From assembly GCA_949987565.1 (NCBI GenBank), contig OX465102.1:15941812-16005811 (forward strand): 64,000 nucleotides of DNA. The letters run 5' to 3'. The position numbers and the translations under genes are program-made. The notes under the pieces were generated by a model that had not been told where the DNA came from, made no database searches, and saw only the letters and a list, made by a program, of their open reading frames with translations. Source of the DNA: Luidia sarsii. Its lineage: Eukaryota; Echinodermata; Asteroidea; Paxillosida; Luidiidae. How positions within the stretch are numbered: the stretch's first letter is position 1; every line of letters starts with the position of its first letter. Below are positions 38,601-41,545 of this stretch, piece by piece.

Positions 38601-38746
38601 AGAAGCTCAAGCCCAATCCCAAGGACCGGGGTGGACCCAACGCCTACCAGAACCTGAAGTGCTTTGACCTGGCCGACACCCCTCCCATCTCCTCCCCCTC
38701 ACGCTCCCGGGAAAAGAACGACGACCCGTTTGGGTTCCAGTTCTAG
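5625..38746 (+). CDS. WDR49/WDR64: EF-hand and WD40-repeat protein, WDR49/WDR64/WDY family (complete, 26 coding exons)
   Basis: Twenty-six exons with GT/AG borders join in frame to 3060 nt, a protein of 1019 residues, the usual size for this family. Residues 23-40 form a helix (motif RINLEHLHKL), residues 41-93 two EF-hand-like segments, and about 125-840 some fourteen WD40 blades, i.e. probably two seven-bladed propellers (blade ends such as VRMWN, IKVWD, VKIWD, LKIWN, VIVWN, IHFWN, VSAWD, VRLWT). Residues about 890-912 are Glu-rich and the tail ends PFGFQF. Family knowledge: homologues are expressed in ciliated cells and testis, and fly WDY is Y-linked and needed for male fertility; an axonemal or sperm role here is inferred. 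The ATG at 5625 is the most economical start, but the frame stays open upstream to 5472, so a longer N-terminus is possible. I cannot separate WDR49 from WDR64 by eye. It faces HMMR tail to tail. Confidence 0.9.
5960..6055 (-). repeat. tRNA-derived SINE, family 2, antisense
   Basis: GGGCGGGATTTGAACCTGCC and GCAGACATCTTAACCACAGG, antisense B and A boxes, in the intron after exon 1. Another antisense copy is at 33690-33765 and a sense copy at 13300-13380. Confidence 0.65.
6204..6257 (+). CDS. WDR49/WDR64: WDR49/64-like exon 2
   Basis: Encodes residues 23-40, the helix RINLEHLHKLKHSF that leads into the first EF-hand. The acceptor is TCAG at 6200-6203 and the donor GTAAGT at 6258; phase 0 at both ends. 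Confidence 0.88.
6345..6690. mobile_element. MITE-like element with GTAAC/GTTAC-rich interior
   Basis: Begins CGTCTCCTCTGGACTTATTT and ends GACCAGTGGAAACATGCC; the interior has repeated GGTTACTTT and CGGTTAA motifs. A close relative lies at 62350-62662 and a more diverged one at about 19100-19500, into which the element at 19303 seems inserted. Confidence 0.6.
7132..7215 (+). CDS. WDR49/WDR64: WDR49/64-like exon 3, EF-hand 1
   Basis: Encodes residues 41-68. The EF-hand-type loop is residues 43-54, DSENSGTLTLDQ, with Asp at 1, Gly at 6 and Leu at 8 but Gln instead of Glu at 12, so calcium binding is doubtful. The acceptor follows a long T-rich tract and the donor is GTGAGT. Confidence 0.9.
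7280..7550. repeat. Family A repeat copies, diverged
   Basis: A partial sense copy (7287-7360) breaks at GTGGGCCTG; a second, diverged pair follows at about 7425-7550 with TCAATCTTAGCGGGACC and AAAGGTCCTGCTTGTATC. Confidence 0.65.
7616..8400. repeat. CAGAGCTGAACAGAACTGAA minisatellite
   Basis: About 780 bp of higher-order variants built from ACAGAGCTGA and ACAGAACTGA units, partly with ACAGAAATGT. The long Ser/Val/Cys-rich open frames on the minus strand are by-products of the repeat. Confidence 0.9.
8504..8569 (+). CDS. WDR49/WDR64: WDR49/64-like exon 4, EF-hand 2 (first part)
   Basis: Encodes residues 69-90. The second loop starts at Asp81 (DTNSEGHIAW) and is completed by DQ in the next exon, again giving Gln at loop position 12. 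The acceptor TAG follows a (TC)n tract and the donor is GTAAGT. Confidence 0.9.
8938..9108 (+). CDS. WDR49/WDR64: WDR49/64-like exon 5
   Basis: Encodes residues 91-147, from the end of EF-hand 2 (DQFCTYMQLEYEEKE) to the first propeller strand (LRITNMSDGTFVATSQ). Phase 0 at both ends; the donor is GTACGG. A 500-bp GA tract begins about 75 nt downstream. Confidence 0.92.
9184..9690. repeat. (GA)n/(GGGA)n polypurine tract
   Basis: About 500 bp almost wholly of G and A on the plus strand, starting about 75 nt after the exon 5 donor. Confidence 0.95.
9822..9881 (+). CDS. WDR49/WDR64: WDR49/64-like exon 6
   Basis: Encodes residues 148-167 (DGTISFWNGNMELKRTRSVM), completing the first WD40 blade with the ISFWN strand. 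Acceptor CCCAG, donor GTAAGG, phase 0. Confidence 0.92.
10252..10412. repeat. Family A foldback repeat
   Basis: Complete left arm from GATATACAAAAATGTTGCAA to CTCAAAGGCAGAG, then an inverted shorter arm to CACTAAATTTTA. A decayed fragment also lies at 10060-10125. Confidence 0.8.
10631..10719 (+). CDS. WDR49/WDR64: WDR49/64-like exon 7
   Basis: Encodes residues 168-197, with WVTDFVLMPQYNKLILGTG forming the start of the second blade. Ends in phase 2 at GTGAGT; the split Gly codon is completed by the next exon. Confidence 0.92.
10787..11225. repeat. Direct repeats TGTCCAGTTTC...CAGAAATCA
   Basis: The segment at 10787-10840 (GTCCAGTTTCCAGCACAGAT, then CATGCGGTGTACAGAAATCA) recurs at 11152-11205 with a few changes, flanking about 300 bp that I do not recognise. 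Confidence 0.55.
11225..11640 (-). repeat. Dispersed repeat, antisense relative of 27490-28025
   Basis: Shares CTGCGAGCATGTGACGTCAC-type and TCTCCAAAATGGGGTGCACA-type segments in inverted orientation with 27490-28025, about 400 bp. Nature unknown. Confidence 0.55.
11868..11960 (+). CDS. WDR49/WDR64: WDR49/64-like exon 8
   Basis: Encodes about residues 197-228, with DREIQFYELSTFEPYC as the outer strand of blade 2. Acceptor TGCAG, donor GTAAAT, phase 2 at the end. Confidence 0.9.
12405..12665 (-). repeat. Family B dispersed repeat with hammerhead core
   Basis: Reads on the minus strand as hammerhead core, then an internal segment shared with 3341-3530, ending at GACACCATGT and GCAAACC. The far right end, 12628-12665, carries a second, inverted copy of the GGTTTGCGGTGACACCATG end. 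Confidence 0.7.
12577..12624 (-). ncRNA. Hammerhead-ribozyme-like motif (type I), family B copy, antisense
   Basis: On the minus strand: CTGATGA (12618-12612), a stem II in which GCCAG pairs with CTGGT around an AGCATA loop, GAAAC (12592-12588), GTC (12587-12585) and GAG (12584-12582) that pairs with CTC before the core. The outer part of stem I is not preserved. All invariant core bases I know are present. Confidence 0.55.
12759..12851 (+). CDS. WDR49/WDR64: WDR49/64-like exon 9
   Basis: Encodes about residues 228-259, with LIMYGDSEGCINIIIING forming blade 3. The acceptor TACAG lies about 100 bp after a family B repeat that ends near 12665; the donor is GTGAGG. Confidence 0.92.
12905..13070. 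repeat. Family A foldback repeat
   Basis: Inverted pair sharing GGGCCTGACCTTTCGAT on the left and GATCGAAACGTCAGGCCC on the right, in the intron after exon 9. Confidence 0.75.
13640..13797 (+). repeat. Family B dispersed repeat abutting exon 10
   Basis: Hammerhead core followed by the family body (GAGTTACTGGCTCTTTCTCA, then CACGGTGTCGCAGCAAACTT). The family sequence ends only about 30 nt before the exon 10 acceptor. Confidence 0.65.
13642..13701 (+). ncRNA. Hammerhead-ribozyme-like motif (type I), family B copy
   Basis: Core CTGATGA at 13653-13659, GAAAC at 13684-13688 and GTC at 13689-13691, with predicted cleavage after C13691. Stem I is well supported: CTC (13650-13652) pairs with GAG (13692-13694) and CCAGT (13642-13646) with ACTGG (13697-13701), separated by an asymmetric internal loop as in natural type I hammerheads. 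The helix III region is the short self-complementary ACGT seen in hammerheads that act as dimers. Stem II is degraded in this copy, so activity of this copy is uncertain. It lies inside a sense-strand intron just before exon 10 of the WD40 gene. Confidence 0.6.
13798..13985 (+). CDS. WDR49/WDR64: WDR49/64-like exon 10
   Basis: Encodes about residues 259-321, blade 4 region, starting TWKKMPKTEGIASVTLERV. A longer open frame reaching upstream to 13622 is a readthrough into the adjacent family B repeat, not extra exon. The acceptor is CTCCAG at 13792-13797 and the donor GTGAGT. Confidence 0.92.
14130..14275 (+). repeat. Family B dispersed repeat, 5'-truncated
   Basis: Contains the family body CACCGGCTCTTTTCAG, GTGCTACATGGTGTCACC and the tail CATGCAAACCTTCATGTCTT, without the hammerhead core. 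Confidence 0.6.
14283..14745 (+). mobile_element. Long family A element with GIY-YIG-like peptide remnant
   Basis: About 460 bp. Near its left end the frame at 14298-14403 reads HRSNAVHLSREIMWMKRLQT then IQPHGLNIQEGN. The pattern R..E..W...L.T..P.GLN resembles the C-terminal end of GIY-YIG endonuclease domains of Penelope-like retroelements. A pyrimidine-rich segment follows, then the family A core (CTGCCTTTGAGAAAGGTC, GGATCAAAACGTCAGG) and the GCAACATTTTTGTATATCAC terminus. A second copy lies at 54668-55125 in the opposite orientation. Confidence 0.6.
14965..15090. repeat. Inverted repeat / hairpin element
   Basis: TTAAGTGTCATTTCAATCTG then TGAAAGTC is inverted at 15052-15080. The spacer is about 60 nt of A/T-rich sequence. 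Probably a small MITE. Confidence 0.75.
15347..15605 (+). CDS. WDR49/WDR64: WDR49/64-like exon 11
   Basis: Encodes about residues 322-408: a charged helical insert (LKEIKEHSNFPDAADKKLKL) followed by a classic blade, KNLIITGGMDRIVRMWNPYV. Donor GTGAGG. A 1.08-kb 20-bp tandem array begins 35 nt after the donor. Confidence 0.94.
15641..16720. repeat. 20-bp minisatellite, 54 units in perfect register
   Basis: Unit GTGGATGTGGAATTGGAGGT with substitutions mainly at positions 11-15. Every unit is exactly 20 bp for 1080 bp with no insertion or deletion. Starts 35 nt after the exon 11 donor. Stop-free in several frames, hence spurious ORFs. Confidence 0.97.
16850..16962. repeat. Family A repeat, diverged single arm
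   Basis: TTGGAAACTGCTGATTGACT through TCCTAGCAGGGCCTTTCTCA, diverged from the consensus. Confidence 0.55.
17058..17334. mobile_element. MITE-like element with long near-perfect terminal inverted repeats
   Basis: CATAATGGACCTTTCCCATG plus AAATATGCAAAT at the left is mirrored by ATTTGCATATTTCATGGGAA plus AGGTCCATTATG at the right. Next to these, inner blocks (CGCATGCGC and ACTAAATTGGTGGGCAA) are also inverted. About 275 bp, no coding capacity. Confidence 0.8.
19303..19447. mobile_element. Short MITE-like element, GTGAAATC family
   Basis: GTCGATTTCACAAAACCCAT at the left, GATGCATCGTAAGGCATTGT then AAAATCCACC at the right; about 145 bp. Close copies at 53228-53378 and 61707-61853 share GCGATGCACAGAAACCATAC. 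Confidence 0.7.
19865..19970 (+). CDS. WDR49/WDR64: WDR49/64-like exon 12
   Basis: Encodes about residues 408-443, the blade LRGHNAPIFSLYIAPDENRV with the GH dipeptide and the start of IKVWD. The donor GTAAGG runs almost directly into a 22-bp minisatellite. Confidence 0.94.
19974..21110. repeat. 22-bp minisatellite
   Basis: Unit GTCACAACCAAAGATTGACA-AA, about 50 copies with few indels (one at about 20300). It begins essentially at the exon 12 donor, so the first unit overlaps the 5' splice region. Confidence 0.97.
21365..21424 (+). repeat. Family A core fragment
   Basis: TCTGCCTTTGAGAAAGGTCC followed by TGCTAGGATCGAAACGTCAG, matching the consensus exactly as far as I can see. Confidence 0.75.
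22097..22248 (+). CDS. WDR49/WDR64: WDR49/64-like exon 13
   Basis: Encodes about residues 444-494, beginning VWDIKDQVCMLTIRPKTHKI, which closes the preceding blade. Acceptor GCTAG, donor GTAAGG, end phase 2. Confidence 0.93.
22720..22825 (+). CDS. WDR49/WDR64: WDR49/64-like exon 14
   Basis: Encodes about residues 494-529, RIQQHGEVAYSHKEPVHCAK then YNPSFKQVVSCSDAS, the start of the second propeller. Acceptor CACAG, donor GTGAGT, end phase 0. Confidence 0.92.
22915..23158. mobile_element. MITE-like element, GGCCCAATTTCAT family
   Basis: GGGGCCAATTTCATAGAGTC at the left and GGCTCTATGAAATTGGGCCC at the right, about 245 bp, followed directly by a family B tail. Confidence 0.75.
23155..23240 (+). 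repeat. Family B tail
   Basis: Only the 3' part remains: GTGGTGTCACTGCAAACCTT, then CACCATGCAAAGCCTTAAGT and an AT-rich end. Confidence 0.5.
23305..24132. repeat. Possible terminal-inverted-repeat element
   Basis: Bounded by AACGCTTTTCCGCAT and CGTATGGAACGGAAAAGCTA. It includes a tRNA-like B box (GGGATTCGAACCCGTAACCT) at 23366-23386 in antisense. Weak ends make this tentative. Confidence 0.35.
25290..25500. repeat. Family A foldback repeat, near-perfect inverted pair
   Basis: The left arm runs TTAAAATTTAGTGGGCCTGA to AGAGTGACAAGG; the right arm is its inverted copy extending to GCAACATTTTTGTATATCAC. The short spacer is about 10 nt, so the transcript could form a hairpin of about 85 bp. Confidence 0.85.
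25640..25800 (+). repeat. Family B dispersed repeat with perfect stem II
   Basis: The hammerhead core bases are mutated (GGGATGA, CAAC), but stem II is a complete 7-bp helix, CGACCAG with CTGGTTG, around an AGCACA loop. This helps reconstruct what the intact family looked like. The body and GTTACCGCAAACCTT end follow. Confidence 0.6.
26126..26468. mobile_element. MITE-like element, GTGACCCGGCACA family
   Basis: Terminal inverted repeats TGTGACCCGGCACA at the left and TGCTGTGCCAGGTCACA at the right enclose about 340 bp without coding capacity. Related copies lie at 28624-29082 and 34206-34463. Confidence 0.75.
26559..26745 (+). CDS. WDR49/WDR64: WDR49/64-like exon 15
   Basis: Encodes about residues 530-592: VVKIWDFETG closes one blade and AITAMTFDISNRRLITGGRD then GRLKIWN forms the next, the best WD40 match in the gene. 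Donor GTATGA, end phase 1. Confidence 0.95.
27045..27200 (+). repeat. Family B dispersed repeat
   Basis: Carries TTCGAAACGTCGAGTT, the hammerhead 3' half, after AGGAGAAGATGAGCAGAG where the 5' half is decayed. Body and tail (CCATGCAAACCTTCAAATCT) follow, ending about 50 bp before exon 16. Confidence 0.6.
27247..27407 (+). CDS. WDR49/WDR64: WDR49/64-like exon 16
   Basis: Encodes about residues 592-645, the blade ITDVTYIEMNKNRFIVAVGW with DRHINMYTD. It sits about 50 bp after a family B repeat. Acceptor GGCAG, donor GTGAGG. Confidence 0.94.
27490..28025 (+). repeat. Dispersed repeat related to 11225-11640
   Basis: Contains CCCTGTGAGCATGTGACGTC, GACCAAAAGCAGCCGAGCG and GTCTCCAAAGGTGGGGGGCA, each seen inverted in the other copy. 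Confidence 0.55.
28045..28380 (-). repeat. Family A element with terminal inverted ends
   Basis: About 335 bp bounded by AATATACAAAAATGTTGC at the left and TTTTTGTATATCACTT at the right. The interior matches the purine-rich part of the long copies at 14283 and 54668, but the GIY-YIG-like part is missing. Confidence 0.75.
28624..29082. mobile_element. MITE-like element, GTGACCCGGCACA family, ending at exon 17
   Basis: Same ends as 26126-26468 with about 100 bp of extra internal sequence (28855-28960). The right end TGCCGGGTCACA lies about 20 nt before the exon 17 acceptor. Confidence 0.75.
29103..29265 (+). CDS. WDR49/WDR64: WDR49/64-like exon 17
   Basis: Encodes about residues 646-700, the blade GHKEDILSVAICLPSLLATS with YDGEVIVWN. 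The acceptor lies only about 20 nt after the end of a MITE-like element, so the branch point is probably inside that element. Confidence 0.94.
30208..30300 (+). CDS. WDR49/WDR64: WDR49/64-like exon 18
   Basis: Encodes about residues 700-730, including ICKLLFMSTRKEKKSAAQLI, a basic loop within the second propeller. Acceptor CACAG, donor GTGAGC, end phase 1. Confidence 0.9.
30340..30495 (+). repeat. Family B dispersed repeat, degenerate
   Basis: Recognisable from the CAGGCTCTTGTCAGAGCCAT hairpin and the GGTGTCATTGCCAAC end; the ribozyme half is not recognisable. Confidence 0.4.
31487..31545 (+). CDS. WDR49/WDR64: WDR49/64-like exon 19
   Basis: Encodes about residues 731-750, CIHFWNVYNGGVLCSQFSS, the outer strand of a WD40 blade. 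Acceptor TTCAG, donor GTAAGT, end phase 0. Confidence 0.9.
31742..31815 (-). repeat. tRNA-derived SINE, family 1, antisense
   Basis: GACTTGAACCCGGGACATCT then GCTCTTACCATCTGAGCTAT, the antisense of the B and A boxes. Faces the copy at 31875. Confidence 0.65.
31875..31946 (+). repeat. tRNA-derived SINE, family 1
   Basis: GGCTGGATAGCTCAGATGGA gives the A box and GGTTCAAGTCC the B box; same family as 34718-34790 but with a broken T stem. An antisense copy lies next to it at about 31742-31812. Confidence 0.7.
32143..32221 (+). CDS. WDR49/WDR64: WDR49/64-like exon 20
   Basis: Encodes residues 751-776, with SHVTAMQLSEDDTTLFSGDS matching the first three strands of a blade. Acceptor TGCAG, donor GTATAC, end phase 1. 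Confidence 0.9.
32455..32520 (+). CDS. WDR49/WDR64: WDR49/64-like exon 21
   Basis: Encodes about residues 777-798, GFVSAWDTEGYCLF, the outer strand of the blade begun in exon 20. Acceptor TCCAG, donor GTAAGT. Confidence 0.9.
32646..33100. mobile_element. MITE-like element, GTGACC(T/G)GCTCT ends
   Basis: GTGACCTGCTCTATGAAAAG plus GGGTA at the left is mirrored by TACCCCTTTTTACAGAGCCG plus GTCAC at the right; about 450 bp, no ORF. Confidence 0.65.
33790..33829 (+). CDS. WDR49/WDR64: WDR49/64-like exon 22 (40-nt microexon)
   Basis: A very short exon encoding LGTWRAHIESVT, the WRAH segment that opens the last blade. The acceptor CAAG follows a long T tract, and its phase joins exon 21 to exon 23. 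Confidence 0.85.
33965..34195 (+). repeat. Family B repeat pair, partly inverted
   Basis: An antisense tail (33975-34035) faces a sense copy (34064-34190) with the degenerate hammerhead. The junction forms the 14-bp inverted repeat around 34050-34086. Confidence 0.6.
34066..34115 (+). ncRNA. Degenerate hammerhead-like motif, family B copy
   Basis: CTGACGA at 34069-34075, a GGG/CCC stem II, GAAAC at 34097-34101 and GTT at 34102-34104. Stem I has a mismatch at the first pair. A 14-bp inverted repeat (34050-34063 against 34073-34086) would compete with the ribozyme fold. Probably inactive. Confidence 0.35.
34206..34463. mobile_element. MITE-like element, GTGACCCGGCACA family, internally deleted
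   Basis: GTGACCCGGCATAATGACAT at the left and ATGCTGTGCCGGGTCACA at the right; shorter interior than the other two copies. Confidence 0.75.
34718..34790 (-). other. tRNA-like SINE head, cloverleaf intact, anticodon position GCA
   Basis: Seventy-three nucleotides fold as a full cloverleaf on the minus strand: acceptor GGCTGGA/TCCAGTC, D arm GCTC/GAGC, anticodon stem CTGGT/ACCAG with loop ACGCACA, and T arm TCGGG/CCCGG with TTCAAAT. Base 33 is C rather than the near-invariant U, and the unit belongs to a dispersed family, so I call it a SINE head and not a functional tRNA-Cys. Confidence 0.65.
35211..35299 (+). CDS. WDR49/WDR64: WDR49/64-like exon 23
   Basis: Encodes about residues 811-841, the last clear blade, HNILITSSLDCTVRLWTTEG. 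Acceptor TCCAG, donor GTGAGT, end phase 1. Confidence 0.93.
36418..36548. repeat. Inverted repeat GGCAGAATGCCGTACGTCA
   Basis: GGCAGAATGCCGTACGTCA near 36422 is inverted as TGACGTACGGCATTCTACTT near 36530; a small MITE or hairpin within the intron before exon 24. Confidence 0.55.
36740..37002 (+). CDS. WDR49/WDR64: WDR49/64-like exon 24, linker with poly-Glu run
   Basis: Encodes about residues 841-928. It starts TLGQQQTWDIYNPSTFAHPM, then a Pro-rich segment, then a run of about sixteen Glu codons (36901-36950) that is an imperfect GAG/GAA repeat. The run is likely length-polymorphic. Donor GTAAGA, phase 0. Confidence 0.9.
37100..37160 (+). repeat. tRNA-derived SINE, family 2
   Basis: GGTGGTCAAGTGGTTAAGAC and AGCAGGAGTCGCGGGTTCAA, A and B boxes in order; a fragment in the intron after exon 24. 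Confidence 0.65.
37289..37404. repeat. (GGT/GAT)n microsatellite
   Basis: GGTGGTGATGATGGTGGTGG-type tract at the 3' end of an antisense family B element; a related, looser GATGATGGTGAT-rich stretch continues at 37560-37670. Confidence 0.9.
37400..37560 (-). repeat. Family B dispersed repeat, antisense
   Basis: On the minus strand a hammerhead-like core (CTGATGG at 37551-37545, GAAAC at 37523-37519, GTT, GAG) with position A9 changed to G is followed by the family body and the tail CATGCAAACCTTGAAGTCTT, which runs into an (ATCACC)n-like tract at 37289-37404. Confidence 0.65.
37765..37880 (+). CDS. WDR49/WDR64: WDR49/64-like exon 25
   Basis: Encodes about residues 929-967, including YTLRSQFHYDDDMIAKELKQ, predicted helical and outside the propellers. 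Acceptor TTCAG, donor GTACGT. Confidence 0.9.
38028..38215. mobile_element. pogo/Tigger-like MITE
   Basis: Left end ACAGTGGAACGTCGCTATAA and right end GTTCGTTATAGCATTCCACTGT-type, i.e. the CAGTGGAACCTCG...TATAACGAA termini typical of pogo/Tigger DNA transposons. About 190 bp, no transposase. Confidence 0.75.
38590..38746 (+). CDS. WDR49/WDR64: WDR49/64-like exon 26 (stop)
   Basis: Encodes the last 52 residues, ending KNDDPFGFQF then TAG at 38744-38746. Low-complexity, Pro/Ser-rich and basic tail. The exon joins exon 25 in phase 2 through an Arg codon. Confidence 0.92.
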
Positions 38747-38768
38747 GCCTTCCTCCTGCCAAGGCGAA

Positions 38769-38774
38769 AATAAA
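38769..38774 (+). promoter_or_regulatory. poly(A) signal AATAAA, proximal
   Basis: AATAAA lies 23 nt after the WD40 gene's stop codon. Its use would end the transcript before or inside the (TTGC)n tract. Confidence 0.5.
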
Positions 38775-38788
38775 CGAGACCCGCCCTG

Positions 38789-38790
38789 CT

Positions 38791-38874
<84 letters not shown>

Positions 38875-38910
38875 ATGCATGCATGCTTGCTTGCATGCAT
38901 GCATGCTTGC

Positions 38911-38974
<64 letters not shown>

Positions 38975-39063
38975 ATGCTTGTATGCTTGTATGCTTGCTT
39001 GTTTGCTTGCTTGCTTGCTTGCTTGCTTGCATGCTTGTATGCTTGTTTGCTTGCTTGCTTGCT
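38789..39063. repeat. (TTGC)n tetranucleotide array
   Basis: About 275 bp of TTGC with ATGC and TATG/TTTG variants, starting 43 nt after the WD40 gene's stop codon. Open in several frames because the unit lacks stops. Confidence 0.97.
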
Positions 39064-39265
39064 CGCATACAATGCCCATACATGTTTCGAGGCTGATTGT
39101 TGATTTGTTTGGCAGGTGTAACGTGTGTGTTTGTGTGTGACATAATTAGCGAGTTAACTCAATGTCCGATTGATTGTGGGGACTTGTCTTGATCCCCACA
39201 GCTCTTTGGATAAATCCAATCACGCAAGCCTAAACCATTTTTTAAACACTTCCTACCAGAATAGA

Positions 39266-39271
39266 AATAAA
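39266..39271 (+). promoter_or_regulatory. poly(A) signal AATAAA, distal candidate
   Basis: A second AATAAA about 520 nt after the stop and beyond the (TTGC)n tract. If it is the one used, the 3' UTR would contain the whole tetranucleotide array. Confidence 0.35.
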
Positions 39272-41279
39272 GAGATGATTTATGTTGACCAGTGATTCTG
39301 AGTCATACCTGACTTGGAGAAGCCCATAAGGCACAAGCTGAATGGAGTTATTGTATCCGCAGCAGTGACTTTGAGTGGGTACCCTGGTGAAAAGTGGTTG
39401 ATTAAGATGCTTTCTCCTGGAGATCAGAACGAGGCGGGTCATTGACCTATCATGAGCTCTGCCAGGGCACGTAAATGGTGCATATGCGTACAGCTGAGCT
39501 TGTGTCACAGCGGGGTGGGGTGGCTTAGATATCCATTGTCATCTTGGTCGCTACACGGACGCCATGAACTGTTCCTCACGACTCCATCAAATCTGCGACC
39601 CAGGGATAGAATGTTAAAACACACTGCTGCACTGACACTGTAAGTCACACACTGAAAAACCAGGCCCCCACAAATAGTTCTGCTTCCGATTACATGGCAT
39701 TTCAAAATAGGGTAGATACACTAGGTAGGGATTTTTTGTGTGTGCAATCATATGGAGGGATCTGCATGTCATGTATGTGTCAAGCCTTAAGGGTAATAAT
39801 AAAATGATCAAATTACACATTGAATTTTTATCATCATTGCTTCCCGATAAAAAAAATTTAGGGTCGCAGGCTAGAAATAGTGTCGGTCGGGTAACCGGTA
39901 GCAGAACTTTTTTTGGCCCCACTTGAAAGGAGGCGGCTAATGTGAGGTCATCACAAGGCAGTCATTCAAAACCTCAAAACTATCCGCAAGTCATAGATCA
40001 CGCCCACTTTGCATCAAGTAGTCACCCTCAGCAGGAACACCCAGGGTTTCCATGTCAGTGGACCACAGATTCCTGGGGGGTTTGGGGTTTTTGACCAAAC
40101 TGCTTTTTGAAAACTTCAGACATGATTACATTGACACAAACATCATTTTATCAGTGTTCCTTGATATAGGTTGTCCTACCAGAATGTTTCTAAACAGATA
40201 TTTCTAAAGGCGTCAGTTTTGTGATACCCGGTAGTCCATTTCAAGATCAAGTGTGTGAGAGGATTCAGTCACAATGTGAACGTCCATACGTGAAACGTAT
40301 CCATTCAACCCAAGTGAAATATGGGTTGGCCTTAACGCACAGCGCCCTCATAATTTCCCTAATTGGCTGACTGCAAGACATAAGCCAACTTACCGGTATG
40401 TAAATGCCGTAAAACTCTCGATATTCATTATCATTAGAAGAATCCTGACTATTTTCTTTTAGCCTGAAGATAGGAGAACAAATAACATGCAGTTCATCGA
40501 TACACTGCTTATCATAGTTTAGGATGAGTCTTCATTTCTGACATCACGTGCACTGCATATTACACCGCACTGCATAGGTCAGTTCTGTAGATAAAACCCA
40601 GTATTTTTTGCAAACAGAGAATCACCCATAATATGCGTCTGCTTCCAAATTAGTTGAGGAAACATTTCATTTGTACAAACTTTAAAAAGTGTAAATTTGT
40701 GTGTGCCTGTATAATATTTTGTACAACTATCACTGCAATAATTAAAATTTTTAGCAATTTTTAAGACTATTTTCATGACGAGAGAAGGGCATGGCTATTT
40801 CTTTAAGCTAGATGGGGTTCCATTGTTTCCACCGTTTTCTACTCATTTAGGTATCATCGTGAACAAATTTAGTGTGTTTTCTACAAAATTCTGATCACTA
40901 TTTTTATAAAGGGGAATGGTTTGAAATAGCAATTTCTCATTTTCCATCTTGAATGTGTACTAAAGACCACTATTTTTTTCCCCACATCGGTATCTTAATA
41001 AATTTATATATCATGAATGCATTGCATGATATCCGAGTGATTTCTTATGCTTGTTTGTGCATGTTTATGATTAATTTGCTTATAGATACTTTGTGAAGCA
41101 TGGATCATGAAGCATGAAGTGTCCTAAAAAAATAAGAAGAATTGTGTTATGTTGCATTTAATTTCTAACAAGCGAAGATCTGACTGACTGAAGTGTTCTT
41201 CAATCCTATGGTTCCATTATGACTACCGTGCCCCCTTTTTTCTGAAAACAACAAAAAATTCATGAAGAAAATTATAAAA

Positions 41280-41425
41280 AATTAGAAGGGCCTGACATTT
41301 TGATCAATAGTAGGACCTTTCTCAAAGGCAGAATTCTGCCTTTGAGAATGGTCCTCCAAGAATCGAAAGGTTAGACCCTCCTAATTTTTGATTTTCACAT
41401 TTTGTTCATTTTAGTCAGTAAGCGC
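41280..41425. repeat. Family A foldback repeat, diverged
   Basis: GGGCCTGACATTTTGATC then CTTTCTCAAAGGCAGAATTC and an inverted arm ending GTTAGACCCTCCTAATTTTT. Confidence 0.7.
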
Positions 41426-41484
41426 CAGCAGTTTGCCAAAAGTCATATTACCAGGAAATTCTGTAAGATCATTTTGAGCATCTA

Positions 41485-41545
41485 GGATTTGAACCGTGCC
41501 TCTGTGCACTCGTGTTCTAACGACTGAGCTATCCAGTCCTGGGCC
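41485..41545 (-). repeat. tRNA-derived SINE, family 1, degraded
   Basis: GGATTTGAACCGTGCCTCTG then AACGACTGAGCTATCCAGTC; other degraded copies of this family lie near 25915-25990, 26880-26930, 33190-33290, 38270-38340, 42425-42480 and 60465-60520. Confidence 0.6.

Noticed and set aside
38607..39143. ORFs of Leu-Ala-Cys and Ala-Ser-Lys-Gln repeats
   Set aside because: By-products of the (TTGC)n array.
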